A DNA stretch of 64,000 bases from Rhynchonema sp. JSB1_4 (lineage: Eukaryota > Nematoda > Chromadorea > Monhysterida > Xyalidae), in assembly GCA_030248065.1 (NCBI GenBank), contig JASAMV010000544.1:1-64000 (forward strand), given 5' to 3'. A model generated the notes under the pieces. It was not told the origin of the DNA. It saw only the letters and a program-made list of their open reading frames with translations, and made no database searches. Shown here piece by piece: positions 35,623-45,286 of this stretch. Positions within the stretch are counted from its first letter, which is position 1. Each line of letters starts with the position of its first letter. The position numbers and the translations under genes are program-made.

Positions 35623-37176
35623 GGTTTGCAGCAGGCGAGTGCTGTTCGTGGTAGCGCATCGTCTCCCGTGTCTTTAGACTCAGATTTCGATAGTCGTCGT
35701 AGAACGAGTCGAATATGAGTATGTCCTGATGGTGATGATGCGATTGACTGCGCGTTTAAAGGGGGTGTCGGACGCTTCTAAGCTCAGATTCAGAAGTTAT
35801 GTTCGGAAGTTGTTCAATTGTCGGGGGGGGGGGCAAAAGCAGGTTTACGCTTAGGTTATGATTTAGGTTTCCGGTGACGCTTTGGATCAAAAGCATACCG
35901 ATTCAGTTTCATACGTAGGTCAGTCAACGGCACTCGCAAACGGTAGATTCACAAATTGAAACAGGGGGAATTCCAAATTCGTCTCCTGGGGGTTGCTTGG
36001 TGACACTGACTGTTGCAATTGAGATTTCCAAGTCAAATAATTTGTCAAATAAGCCCGATGTACATGTACAAGTACCTATAGATGCAGGAAATAAAAAAAT
36101 GGTCATGGGGCTACTCGGAACTTCGGAAGCACTTCAGAATTAGTCCATGGGGGCATTGTTCTCCAGCACATTTGGCCAACCTTGAACCTCCGTGATTCGC
36201 CACTCAGCGCCATTGTCACGTCGACGTCCCTTGTCAGTCCGAAGCAAAACAGCACGACCATGCCCAATTCGACGGCCTGTCGCCCCCAGGTCTCCCTGAT
36301 TGTCATGCGCATCGTCAGCTCATGGCTGGCTAATTCGAGTTTGTATGTCGTGCGAACGTAGACGGCGACCGCGTACGAACGTCCCTTCACCAGCGGGAAA
36401 CGATAGTCTGAGAAGATGATTAATTGAATTGCAAAATGTTTTCTCTGCACAGGGTGACCGATATTTCGATGCAACGCTTTGGATAGAGAGTCTCGTTCTC
36501 AGCGTTGGCTAGATGGATTTCGTCGACCGGCGCTCGTCAACGGAAAGCGTCTTACCTAACTAACGCCTACGCCTAAGCCCGATCACAAAACTATTAGTAA
36601 GCCTAAGTGCAAGCCTAAATCTAAGCCCGACGCCAAAATCAACATACGCCTAAGCCATTGAACCAAAATAAGGGCTCTGCTCTTTCGTCTTGCTCAAGCG
36701 AGCATTGTCCAATCTCTTCGTTTTGCCCAGAATCACATGTCTGGCTCGATGATGTTTCATCTACTGTGAGTTTATTATAAAAAGTTCTCTGGTTTGTACT
36801 CTCAATTGATTATCTGGTCGCGGCGAAACCCATCCAGCCAAAGCTGAGATCGAGACTGTCAAGGCTGTTGCGTCGCAATACGGGTCACCCTGTATTCTCG
36901 TTCTCGTCGATCGAAAGATGACTAAATTATACCGCAGTCGCGACCTTTGTGCGTGAATCCGAGTTGGCCATCCACCCTCGACGACTGTTTGCTTTCCCGC
37001 CCAACTGCCAAATTGTAGATTGTGTGAGCAGCAATGCTGCCCGCCGTCAGAATCGACAGATGGTCCGTTTGACGTATCAGTTCAACGCACACAATACTCG
37101 TCAAGACAATCGCAGCAATTGCTTTAAACGAGCGCCGACAACTTTTTGTCACTTTTAGGTGTAGTATGTCGTTCAT
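34108..37176 (-). CDS. GT31 glycosyltransferase (beta-1,3-galactosyltransferase-like), copy 1
   Basis: Exons (5'->3') 37176-36945, 36407-36181, 35725-35369, 34720-34517 (acceptor may be 34727) and 34251-34108 give 387 residues with agreeing phases. It looks like a type II Golgi enzyme: a short cytosolic tail (MNDILHLKVTKSCRRSFK), a signal anchor at about 18-34 (AIAAIVLTSIVCVELI), then a GT31 domain. Landmarks: RMTIRETWG (family RxxIRxTWG), LFCFGL, DILIFDSFYDDYRNLSLKT (family DF.DsY.NLTlKT), WTNTDGML in place of the DxD segment, and FPHYCQGYTLML (family YPpYCsG.gY). About 28 consecutive Asn residues, encoded by an AAC/CAA-type microsatellite, lie just before the DxD strand. Changing DDD to TDG should weaken metal/UDP-sugar binding, so activity is uncertain. 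Confidence 0.85.
34765..34972. mobile_element. TTTACACC foldback MITE (family D), copy 2
   Basis: Same arms as 24520-24750 (GGAATTTTCGAAACGGTGTA on the left, TTTACACCGCTTCGAACACA on the right). It lies in the intron between GT31 exons 3 and 4 of copy 1, and the matching place in copy 2 (about 39720) lacks it. Confidence 0.85.
35514..35625. repeat. TTG trinucleotide microsatellite inside a GT31 exon
   Basis: About 35 TTG units with a few TTGCTG interruptions, lying in exon 3 of the minus-strand gene where it reads as poly-Asn (AAC) with two Ser interruptions. The frame is kept through the array. Confidence 0.9.
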
Positions 37177-38327
37177 CGGCCTTGGCTGTGCCCCCGTTGT
37201 CTATTTGCATCCAAAATTGCTGACTTGGTCTGACGTACGACACACTCTTTAATCTTTTTGCCGTTTATCCGACTTGGTTACGATGTTTGTATCCTTCGGG
37301 GTCTCCTCATTTTGGGACATGCTGGAAGTCACAAGGACTGCCGAACTTCGTAGGCAGGGCAACTCAAGTTATGTATGAACCTTGTTGTCATGAGCACACA
37401 GTTTATTTGAGAGTTGTGAAATTGATGACCAGGCACGAATAGCTTTCTGCCTGCCGTGCTTTGAAGGCGATCGGCAGGCTAACACGAAAAATAGCAGGGT
37501 GACCACAAAAATCTTAGGACGCCTGTTGCCGTGCCAACCTGGGTACAATGGTGGCACAGGTGAATAACAAGTGTGTCTTCGCGCAGGACCCGAAAACAAA
37601 ATTTCTCTCTTCTTGTGTTGTTTCTCGTCAGCAGATTAGGTATTCAAGTGTGTGCAAATGCGCCTTTATATGAAAGTATGGCAGCCAGCCCCACTGTTTC
37701 ACCGCCGAACAAATCATGCACAATGACACTAGCAGGAGTAAGTTGGCTTCAAATACGGAACAAACAAAACCATTTTTTTAAAACTCCGTTTTTTCATCCA
37801 GCTTGCGATGCGAGGGACTTATTTGGCATTCCTCGACGGTTCCAGTACATTGTACTAATCATCTCACATTCACACGGTGGGTTGGGCGTAAACGTTTCAA
37901 TTACACGTTTCAGGTCGACCGGTGGCGGGAAACTTTTTCATCGCTGAGCACAGAGGTTGATCGCAGATCGGATTAAAAAAACTGTATATTAGAAAAGTGA
38001 TTCTGGATTTTGTTCTGTGTGGAAAAAGGACTAAATGTGATCCACTGCTCATCAATTCGTTTTTATTATGTATTTACTGATATTTGTGCTATTTGATCAA
38101 AGTTACCTTCACTCCCATTTGTTGTTCGTCTTATTACTATCTATATTTCTAGTCATTTCTCTTTTTGGCCGTTTTCTTTCATTATCTTTACAAATAAAGC
38201 ATGTCCAAACAGGGCCAATCGAATGTATGTGGATGCTATACATATTCGTTATAGCGATCCCAGGCGAGCGATGAGTAACGCTCATGTGACAGGTTCCCTG
38301 GGAAAGGACCTCATCCCAATCTCAAGG

Positions 38328-38518
38328 CCGCACTCTGACAAACGCGAAAAGCGAAAAGCGAAAACTTCAGCACAACTGCAACTCCTTAACCACGGGCCTA
38401 AACCACAGTGATGCTCAAACAAAATGTTTCAGAGGCTGTTTGGCGTGCGCTGTGGATGATGACTACGCTGAAAAACTTTTTGGTTTTCGCTTTTCGCGTT
38501 TGTCTGAGGGCGGCCCAA
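38328..38518. mobile_element. Foldback MITE (family E), copy 2, with readable empty site
   Basis: Ends GGCCGCACTCTGACAAACGC and GCGTTTGTCTGAGGGCGGCC are inverted. The flanks read CTCAAGG|..|CAAGGCTTCCCGTC, while the paralogous site at about 44635-44653 reads CTCAAGGCTTCCCGTC with no insertion. So the element entered unit 1 after duplication and duplicated CAAGG (5 bp). Confidence 0.88.
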
Positions 38519-38732
38519 GGCTTCCCGTCATTTTTTCCACACCGCTTGTTCAACAGTTTATTTTCAAATAAGAAACGTTTCTTTTCCCCGGTTTGGCACA
38601 TTTCCTGCATGTGGTTGACAGCAGAGAACTTTGGAGCACAGTGAAAAAATGATTTGGGCAGCAGCTTTTTTCAAACGACCAGTCGTACAAAAATATTTTC
38701 ATTTTTGGACATGGTGTCCCATTATTGGGTGG

Positions 38733-38930
38733 AATTTTCGAAACGGTTTAAAGGTCGGTCGAAAGATCGGTCGGCGTGGCTCGGTGTAAACGTGAAACAT
38801 TGCCTGTTATTAACGTGGAATGTTTCAAGTTTACACCGAGGTCTATCACACTGAGCTGTCGACCGAGCTTTCCACCGACCTTTACACCCAACTGACCTTT
38901 ACACCGTTTCGAAAATATCACCTATTGACG
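38733..38930. mobile_element. TTTACACC foldback MITE (family D), copy 3
   Basis: Inserted between CCATTAT and TTGACGAACAAGCC; unit 1 has CCATTATCGACGAACAAGCC at 33970 with no element. The insertion therefore post-dates the duplication. The duplicated target is only about 2-3 bp (TA or TAT). Confidence 0.88.
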
Positions 38931-39062
38931 AACAAGCCAACCTTAAAGGTAACGATATCTCGTTTGTTAAAAAAGTACGGTAAATGTAAATAACAAACAA
39001 ACATAACGATTTCGACAATGCATTCATTTTGACAACAATTCGGTTCCACAATATACCGTAAC

Positions 39063-40422
39063 CTAATAATTCTCGCCCAATACTGTCCATTTCTCCCTCA
39101 TCTTGTTCGATGCATTACTGCCATCGATATGCGCAGCCAACCATCGATTGCCATCGCTTAGCCGCCGTTGTAGTGCCGTAAATGGCACCTGGAATGAAAC
39201 TGGTCATCAAGTGACCCAAAGACTGGTTTACTTGCTTACGGCCTTACAGGCGTTACGCCTTAGTTGGCATAGCTGCAGCCTGATCATGTCCTAAAGCTCA
39301 GGTCTTGTTTTGGACAATATCTTATTAATATCTGTGCCTAAACCTATTGTTCTAAGCCTGTGCTAATGCCCAAGCCTAAAATTGTGCTGCATGCAGACGG
39401 AGATCTAAGAGCCGAATATCCTATATGAAGTCACAGGCACCTCAACGCGGTCTTGTTTTCAAATCAATTGCGTCTGTGTGTCCATGTCACCCACCTTTGC
39501 CAATTTAAGTCCTGCTTCGTTGCGTAGAATGCCTCCGAACGTTGCGTCATCAATGCGGTTGTCCATCAGCCACTTTACGGTCTTGTTGTTGGCGACACGC
39601 ACCAACGCCTGCGTGCTGCCAGGCGCGAGCATCAGCGTGTAGCCCTGGCAGTAGTGCGGGAATCTCGGCCACGAATACACCGAATGGTTGAGCGTGTTCT
39701 TGTGTCTGTGTTGGAAAGACGGCCGACAAATAAAGCGTCAACCTCCGCCCAAGGCTAGGGTTGCGCCTAACCCGCGCTTGCCTTGCAGATGCATAAAGTG
39801 TTCAAGAAACAGGCCTCGTAAAAAAGCCAGTTTTTCTGACGTTGTATATTTTCCGTACCTGCACGCGCTATGCCTACATACTTGCCAACTGATTTCGTAA
39901 AATTTCTAAAGTATGATTGATCACTGCTGTGGTTTCTGGCCGTAGACGGACGGTACATCTTGACATCATCATCAGGGCCAACGCAGAACATGACTTCAAA
40001 AATAGGGCGTAAGAAAGCAGGTCTTATCGCTTTCATAAAATAGCGTCTACCTTTTTATTGTGGAACCGCCCATGTAGCGGATGCTTTTCAATGCTACTGT
40101 ATATTCGTCCATCCCGGATCTCGATTTTACTCTTCTCAGAATTACCACTCTAACGAATATTCAGTACAGTCAGTGATCCGAGATGGCGGGTCCCGATCCT
40201 GTATGACTATAGAGAGGGCAGACTGTACCTACAGGCAAGCACAGACAGACCCGTGTCGCAGCACCGGCCATCCCACGTTGTCACCAGGACAGGCACCTTC
40301 GCAACTGCAGTCGCCGTAGATGGTGTTGCGCGATTTGTCGATTTTCATCTCGTCGATGTATTTGATGATTCGTCGCGGAAACAGCATTCCGTCCGTGTTT
40401 GTCCAAATGTAGATGCTCGGAG

Positions 40423-40459
<37 letters not shown>

Positions 40460-40479
40460 GCTGCTGCTGCTGTTGTTGG

Positions 40480-40530
<51 letters not shown>

Positions 40531-41696
40531 GGTTTGCAGCAGCCGAGTGTTGTTCGTGGTAGCGCATCGTCTCCCGTGTCTTTAGACTCAGATTTCGATA
40601 GTCGTCGTAGAACGAGTCGAATATGAGTATGTCCTGATGGTGATGATGCGATTGACTGCGCTTTTAAAGGGGGTGTCTGACGCTTCTAATTCTTACCAGG
40701 TATCAAAAAGACCTAACGATTCTTTCATATATTGCCCTTATGGTCCGTTAAAAGTTTAAATTCCCGAAGTTAATTTCTGTATATGATCAATGTGTAATCA
40801 AAACACCAGACTTTTAATGTTTGGCCAGCGTCGGTTTACGGTGACACTGTGGCCCACAGGCGTAAGGTACGTTTAAGATTGGCCAAAAGCATTCGCCAAC
40901 AATTTGCCATTCGGTCACAAGCTGATGCCGGAGATGTTCAGCAAATAAGTCCTTTCTATGCAGGAGTCTGTGAAACACTTCCGAAAATGACCATAGATTT
41001 TGGGGCGGTAAAATTCGAGAGCACTTCCGAATCAGCCCCCAGTGGAGTCTGGGGGCGGGGGTTGCTTGGCCAACCTTGAACCTCAGTGATTCGCCACTTA
41101 GCGCCATTGTCACGTCGACGTCCGTTGTCAGTCCGAAGCAAAACAGAACGACCATGCCCAATTCGACGGCCTGTCGCCCCCAGGTCTCCCTGATTGTCAT
41201 GCGCATCGTCAGCTCATGGCTGGCTAATTCGAGTTTGTATGTCGTGCGAACGTAGACGGCGACCGCGTACGAACGTCCCTTCACCAGCGGGAAACGATAG
41301 TCTGAAGCAGATGACTTTTTGCCAGAAAGTTGTCTGCACGTGGTGACCCGCCATTTCCGACGCGACACTTTTGACAGCCAGCTATGTAGTTCTCAGCGTT
41401 GGCTGGATGAACGGTCACAGCTGTCGCGTCAGAATGTGGGCCCCGCTTGTGCTCTCGTCTATCATAAAAAGTGCACCTTTGTGCGCGACTCCCGGTTGGG
41501 GGCGTTTGTTCTCGCGCCGCCCAACGGCCAAATTGAAGATTGTGCGAACAGCAATGCTGCCCGCCGTCAGAATTGACAGATGGTCCGTTCGACGTATCAG
41601 TTGAACAGACACAATACTCAGCAAGACAATCGCAGCAATTGCTTTGAACGAGCGCCGACAACTTTTTGTCAGTTTTAGGTGTAGTATGTCGTTCAT
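39063..41696 (-). CDS. GT31 glycosyltransferase (beta-1,3-galactosyltransferase-like), copy 2
   Basis: Paralogue of the 34108-37176 gene with the same exon plan: 41696-41477, 41301-41075, 40633-40277, about 39698-39495 and 39188-39063. The signal anchor (AIAAIVLLSIVSVQLI), RMTIRETWGRQAVELGM, DILIFDSFYDDYRNLSL, WTNTDGMLFPRRII and FPHYCQGYTLMLAPG are almost identical. The last exon diverges most (VPFTALQRRLSDGNRWLAAH against VPFSSAARLLTNGTQWLAAH), and its stop is TAG at 39063-39065. The poly-Asn tract is shorter and broken by TNNSSSS. All exons stay open and splice sites are kept, so both copies look functional at protein level. The same DDD-to-TDG change is present, so it pre-dates the duplication. 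Confidence 0.85.
40422..40533. repeat. TTG microsatellite inside the second GT31 gene
   Basis: A TTG array interrupted by CTGCTGCTGCTG and GGTG units. It is in frame as poly-Asn with Thr and Ser interruptions in exon 3 of the minus-strand gene. Confidence 0.9.
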
Positions 41697-42689
41697 CGGC
41701 CTTGGCTGTGCCCCTGTTGTCAGTTTGCATCCAAATTGCTGACTTGGTCTGACGTACGACACACCCTTTAATCTTTTTGCCGTTTATCCGACTTGGTTAC
41801 GATGTTTGTATCCTTCGGGGTCTCCTCATTTTGGGACATGCTGGAAGTCACAAGGACTGCCGAACTTCGTAGGCAGGGCAACTCTAGTTGTGTATGAACC
41901 TTGTTGTCATGAGCGCACAAGCGCAGCTTATCTGATAGATATATTGTGAAACTGATGACCAGGCACGAATAGCTTTCTGCCTCCCTTGGTTTGAAGGCGA
42001 AGGCTCCTCGGTAGGCAAACAGCAAAAATAGGTTGACCACAAAAATCTTAGGACGCCTGTTTCCGTGCCAACCTGGGTACAATGGAGGCGCAGGTGAATA
42101 ACAAGTGTGTCTTCGCGCAGGACCCAATGGCAAAGTTTCTCTCTTCTTGTGTTGTTTCACGTCAGCACATTAGGTATGCAAGTGTAGGTAGAGTAGGTAA
42201 CTTGGCTTCTAGCACAAGCCAATTTTTTTCAATTCCGTTTTTTTTTCGCCTGGCTTTCGATGCTTCTTGCGTTGTCACCTGTTAAGCAACGAAAATTGCT
42301 TGCTGCCGTACAGCTGTATGTATGAACCACAACATCTGGGCACTGTATGTGTACGACTTTGCGCAAAAGCGGGCGATAGCCGATAACATGCATTTGACAA
42401 ATTAAGGCGTACTGTACATGTTGTTCAACCGCGGTCGTTTTAGTCGTTGCCTTCAAAGTCGATTCTGCTTTGTGATGGTGCCGGAGTTTGGCAAATATGT
42501 CCCCCACGACTAAGTACCCAGTGGAATATTATTCGAAATGTTTTTCTAAGTGATCCCCAATCTATGATCATTTTCATTTTTATGTATCATACGCTAAGAC
42601 ATATAGTGGAGCTTATTTGGAAATATTTTTGTTCTGAAGTCTCAATTCCGAAGTGTGTCCTAAATAAGCCCCCGAGGGACTTGTCTGAC

Positions 42690-43020
42690 ATGTGTATAGT
42701 CCGCCCATCAGCACATGTCACTTTGTGATGCTACTGGCCAACTTGTTCCCTTCCTCCATATTCTAATGAAAGAGAAATTGAGTTTCAGAAAACATTATTT
42801 TGCTCCTAGATTGTGATTTTTATGAAATCGACGTGTTTTATCGATTTTAATTTAATTTTAAATTTGATCGAATTCATTCTTTTTCGACACATTTTGTTAT
42901 TTTTTTAGTTTTTTTTGCAAAGTCGGTCACACCCAATTTCTCTCTCATTAGAACGTGGAGGAAGGGAACAAACCAGCCAGCGCAACCCATAGTGCCATGA
43001 GCTGGTGGATGGACTATATG
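42690..43020. mobile_element. TATAGTCC foldback MITE (family I), copy 1
   Basis: Left end TATAGTCCGCCCATCAGCAC and right end AGCTGGTGGATGGACTATA are inverted, and the inner arms GTTCCCTTCCTCCA and TGGAGGAAGGGAAC are too. Other copies lie at 43830-44058 and 54240-54476. Confidence 0.75.
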
Positions 43021-43162
43021 TGGTCTGGCGAATAGACACACACCCATACGCGTCGAGGCGTATAACGAACGGACCGGTATTATGTGTGTGTGCTGCGGTG
43101 CACTGTGTATTGAGCGTGCGTGCGTTGGGTTTATGAGTGATTCTGAACCGCAGCCAGACCGC

Positions 43163-43245
43163 GTTCCCGTAGCTCAGTTGGTAGAGCAACTGGCTATCCA
43201 GGCCTGGTGGCTGGGAGGTCGGAGGTTCGAGTCCTTCCGGGAGCA
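43163..43245 (+). tRNA. tRNA-like gene with an oversized anticodon region, possibly intron-containing or a pseudogene
   Basis: The acceptor stem GTTCCCG pairs with CGGGAGC and an A follows. The D arm is GCTC-AGTTGGTA-GAGC (box A TAGCTCAGTTGG). The T arm is GGAGG-TTCGAGT-CCTTC (box B GGTTCGAGTCC). The anticodon region ACTGGCTATCCAGGCCTGGT.. is about 10 nt too long for a standard tRNA. It could hold a short intron, or this could be a tRNA-derived or decayed copy. I cannot assign the anticodon. Confidence 0.6.
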
Positions 43246-43344
43246 TACGTTTGGTGTGGCGGTTCAGAGTTCACATATACACATTATTTGTACACATGTA
43301 CACAAACAATATTCACATAATCATGCAGTGGGTTGCAATGAAGC

Positions 43345-43690
43345 TGGGTGTAAGCGTTTCAATTACACGTTTCAGGTCGACCGGTGGCAGGCAACTTTTT
43401 CATCGCTGAGCACAGAGTTTGATCGCAGATCGGATTAAAAAAACTGTATATTAGAAAAGTGATTCTGGATTTTTTCTGCATGAAAAAGGACTTGTGATCC
43501 ACTGCTCATCAATTCGTTTTTGTAAAGCATTTACTGATATTTGTGTTCTTCGATCAAATGACTTTTAGACCCATTTGTTGTTCGTTTTATTACTACCTAA
43601 ATCTAGTCATTTCACTTTTTTTGTCCGTTTTCTTTATTTGCCTTGTTAGATAAAACATGTCCAAAACAGGGGCAATATGGACAAAATTAA
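43345..43690. repeat. Tail segment of the duplication (matches 37870-38215)
   Basis: GTTTCAATTACACGTTTCAG, GGTCGACCGGTGGC, CGCAGATCGGATTAAAAAAA and AAAACATGTCCAAA occur in the same order in both units. No coding signal is seen in either. Confidence 0.8.
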
Positions 43691-43829
43691 ACGTAACGCG
43701 CGATGTGCATAATGTATTTGATATGTAGGTGAGTCTACATAGTAGGCTCAAGTAAAAGTTTCAACAAAAAATATAGTTTTTCACGGGTTTATTATTTTCG
43801 TGTTTCGTATTGTACATAAGGTATGATGT

Positions 43830-44058
43830 GTATAGTCCAAACATCAGCTCACGACACTTTTTGTCAGCTGAAAAGGTTGACAGGATCCAGTGCAGTTCCG
43901 GTTCCTGTTGGTTTACAAAACAGAAAAGAAAGAGAAATCGCTTTTATTTGATTTTCGTGCGCCGTTTTCTCTGACATTGCCTTGCGGAGGAACAATTTTT
44001 CACAACGGAACCTGAACCTCCCAGACAAAAGTGCCATGAGCTGATGGATGGACTATAC
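43830..44058. mobile_element. TATAGTCC foldback MITE (family I), copy 2
   Basis: Left end TATAGTCCAAACATCAGCTC, right end ATGAGCTGATGGATGGACTA. It shares GTGCGCCGTTTTCTCTGACA and TTGCCTTGCGGAGGAACAAT with the copy at 54240-54476. Confidence 0.8.
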
Positions 44059-44284
44059 ATGATGCTGCAACCGGAATCCCACGGGTATAGCTGTAGAATG
44101 ATGAGTGTAAACCCAAATGTGCAACTTGACGCAATATTCAACTGGTGATGGTTACTGTATACCAAGACAAGAAGAACGAAGCCAGTGTGAGCCTAAATGT
44201 GTGTGACCATGTGAGAGTATGTAGGTAGTATTTCACAATATTCATCTCCAAGCACACGATATGCAATCGCAAATTATTGAAACA

Positions 44285-45286
44285 TCAACCAAATCTCAGC
44301 ATGATATCATCGCCCTTTGCGTATCGCTTCGCCAGCTCATCGTCGTAGCGTTTGCCGAAACGCAGCGCCAAATCCTCCCCGTACATCGCTGCGCCCCCGT
44401 TCGACCAACTGCAAATTTTGTCCGTTGTTTCCGCCGGTAAAAAGTTTGTCCTCTTCATATAGGTGACAATGCAGTGGGACATTGGATATACATGGATCTA
44501 CGTTTATCAATGGTTTTATGACCTCGTTATTGGAACCATAAATAGTATGCGGCCGACATATTCGTTATAGCGATCCCAGACGTGTGATGAGTAACCCTCA
44601 TGTGACAAGTTCCCATGAAAGGACTTCATACCAATCTCAAGGCTTCCCGTCATGGACATACATACATATGTACATGTACCGTCTTGCATGGTATGTATAT
44701 TTTAAAGCTGTATGCGTACGGCCCAGTATCGTCACGTCAAACGGTATAGTCCCGGCTTAGGCCACTCAAGCCGTCAACCGTATGTTACCGTAACCTTCTA
44801 CGATATTGGTCAGTCGTCTCACTGCAAGAAGTCTACGATGCCCGTAAACTTGGTACTTGTATCGTACATTTCTTTATCGTACCAGTTTTAAGATTGACCT
44901 TTCCAGCCCACATACTGTATGGTCTTTCATTTTATTGTCGGTCCAGACAAAAGTATACAGCAAATGTTTCATCGCAACAGCAGCCATCAAGTAACACGCG
45001 CATGTTTCGAGCCACGTTGTCGACCTGTTGGTTATCATCCACGACGATGACTGCTGTTTTCAAGGCGTTGAAACATTTTCTGTATACCGCCTCTGGGCTG
45101 TCATAAAACGGAAAGACAATAGCTCCTACGCCAGGAGAACCCTGATGAAGTATACCCAATCCTGATTTTGCTCTTCCCAACCAACCGTTTTGTCTTCAAC
45201 GTTGCTGCGCTGATTTGTTGGATCCCGATTGAAATGATTAAGCAACTGACGAGGAGCAGCACGGTTCCCGGACGTAGAACGCTCAT
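44285..45286 (-). CDS. FMRFamide-like (LRFamide) neuropeptide precursor
   Basis: The first exon 45286-45186 encodes a signal peptide (MSVLRPGTVLLLVSCLIISI, then GIQQISA). The second, about 45097-44959, follows in phase (RPEAVYRKCFNALKTAVIVV..). The last, from about 44500 or 44420 down to 44285, ends ..YGEDLALRFGKR-YDDELAKR-YAKGDDIMLRFG and then TGA. Lys-Arg sites and glycine amide donors define two predicted amidated peptides, one ending EDLALRF-amide and one YAKGDDIMLRF-amide, with a short YDDELA spacer. Such peptides are secreted from neurons and usually act on GPCRs. The two outer exons are convincing; the middle donor and last acceptor are not fixed. I do not recognise the peptide family (flp-like by C-terminus). 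The final exon lies inside duplication unit 2. Confidence 0.7.

Larger units (their letters stand above)
33812..38530. repeat. Tandem segmental duplication, unit 1
   Basis: This unit aligns collinearly with 38531-44655: the last PEBP exon, all five GT31 exons, the upstream region holding MSQNEETPKDTNIVTKS, and the tail GTTTCAATTACACGTTTCAGG..TTATAGCGATCCCAG. It ends at AAGGCTTCCCGTCA directly before the start of unit 2. It contains a family D MITE (34765-34972) and a family E MITE (38328-38518) that are absent from the sister unit. Confidence 0.85.
38531..44655. repeat. Tandem segmental duplication, unit 2
   Basis: Head-to-tail copy of 33812-38530. It starts with a decayed copy of the last PEBP exon (GSSFFQT-like, broken by an in-frame stop), carries an intact GT31 gene, and ends at AAGGCTTCCCGTCATGG. 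It is about 1.4 kb longer because of a family D MITE (38733-38930), a block at about 42290-43345 (a family I MITE and a tRNA-like gene) and a block at about 43690-44545 that holds the last neuropeptide exon. Confidence 0.85.

Noticed and set aside
35491..35718. Plus-strand frame of poly-Cys (and poly-Val at 40253-40585)
   Set aside because: These are antisense shadows of the TTG array; the real coding frame is the minus-strand GT31 exon that reads poly-Asn.
37249..37600. Conserved upstream frame in both duplication units (MSQNEETPKDTNIVTKS and HGNRRPKIFVV)
   Set aside because: It is similar in both units simply because they are duplicated; the frame is interrupted in unit 1 and does not join to the GT31 first exon, so I did not call a gene.
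43082..43438. Plus-strand frame containing VAQLVEQLA and minus-strand LPEGLEPPTS frame
   Set aside because: Both are typical false frames produced by a tRNA-like sequence (43163-43245).
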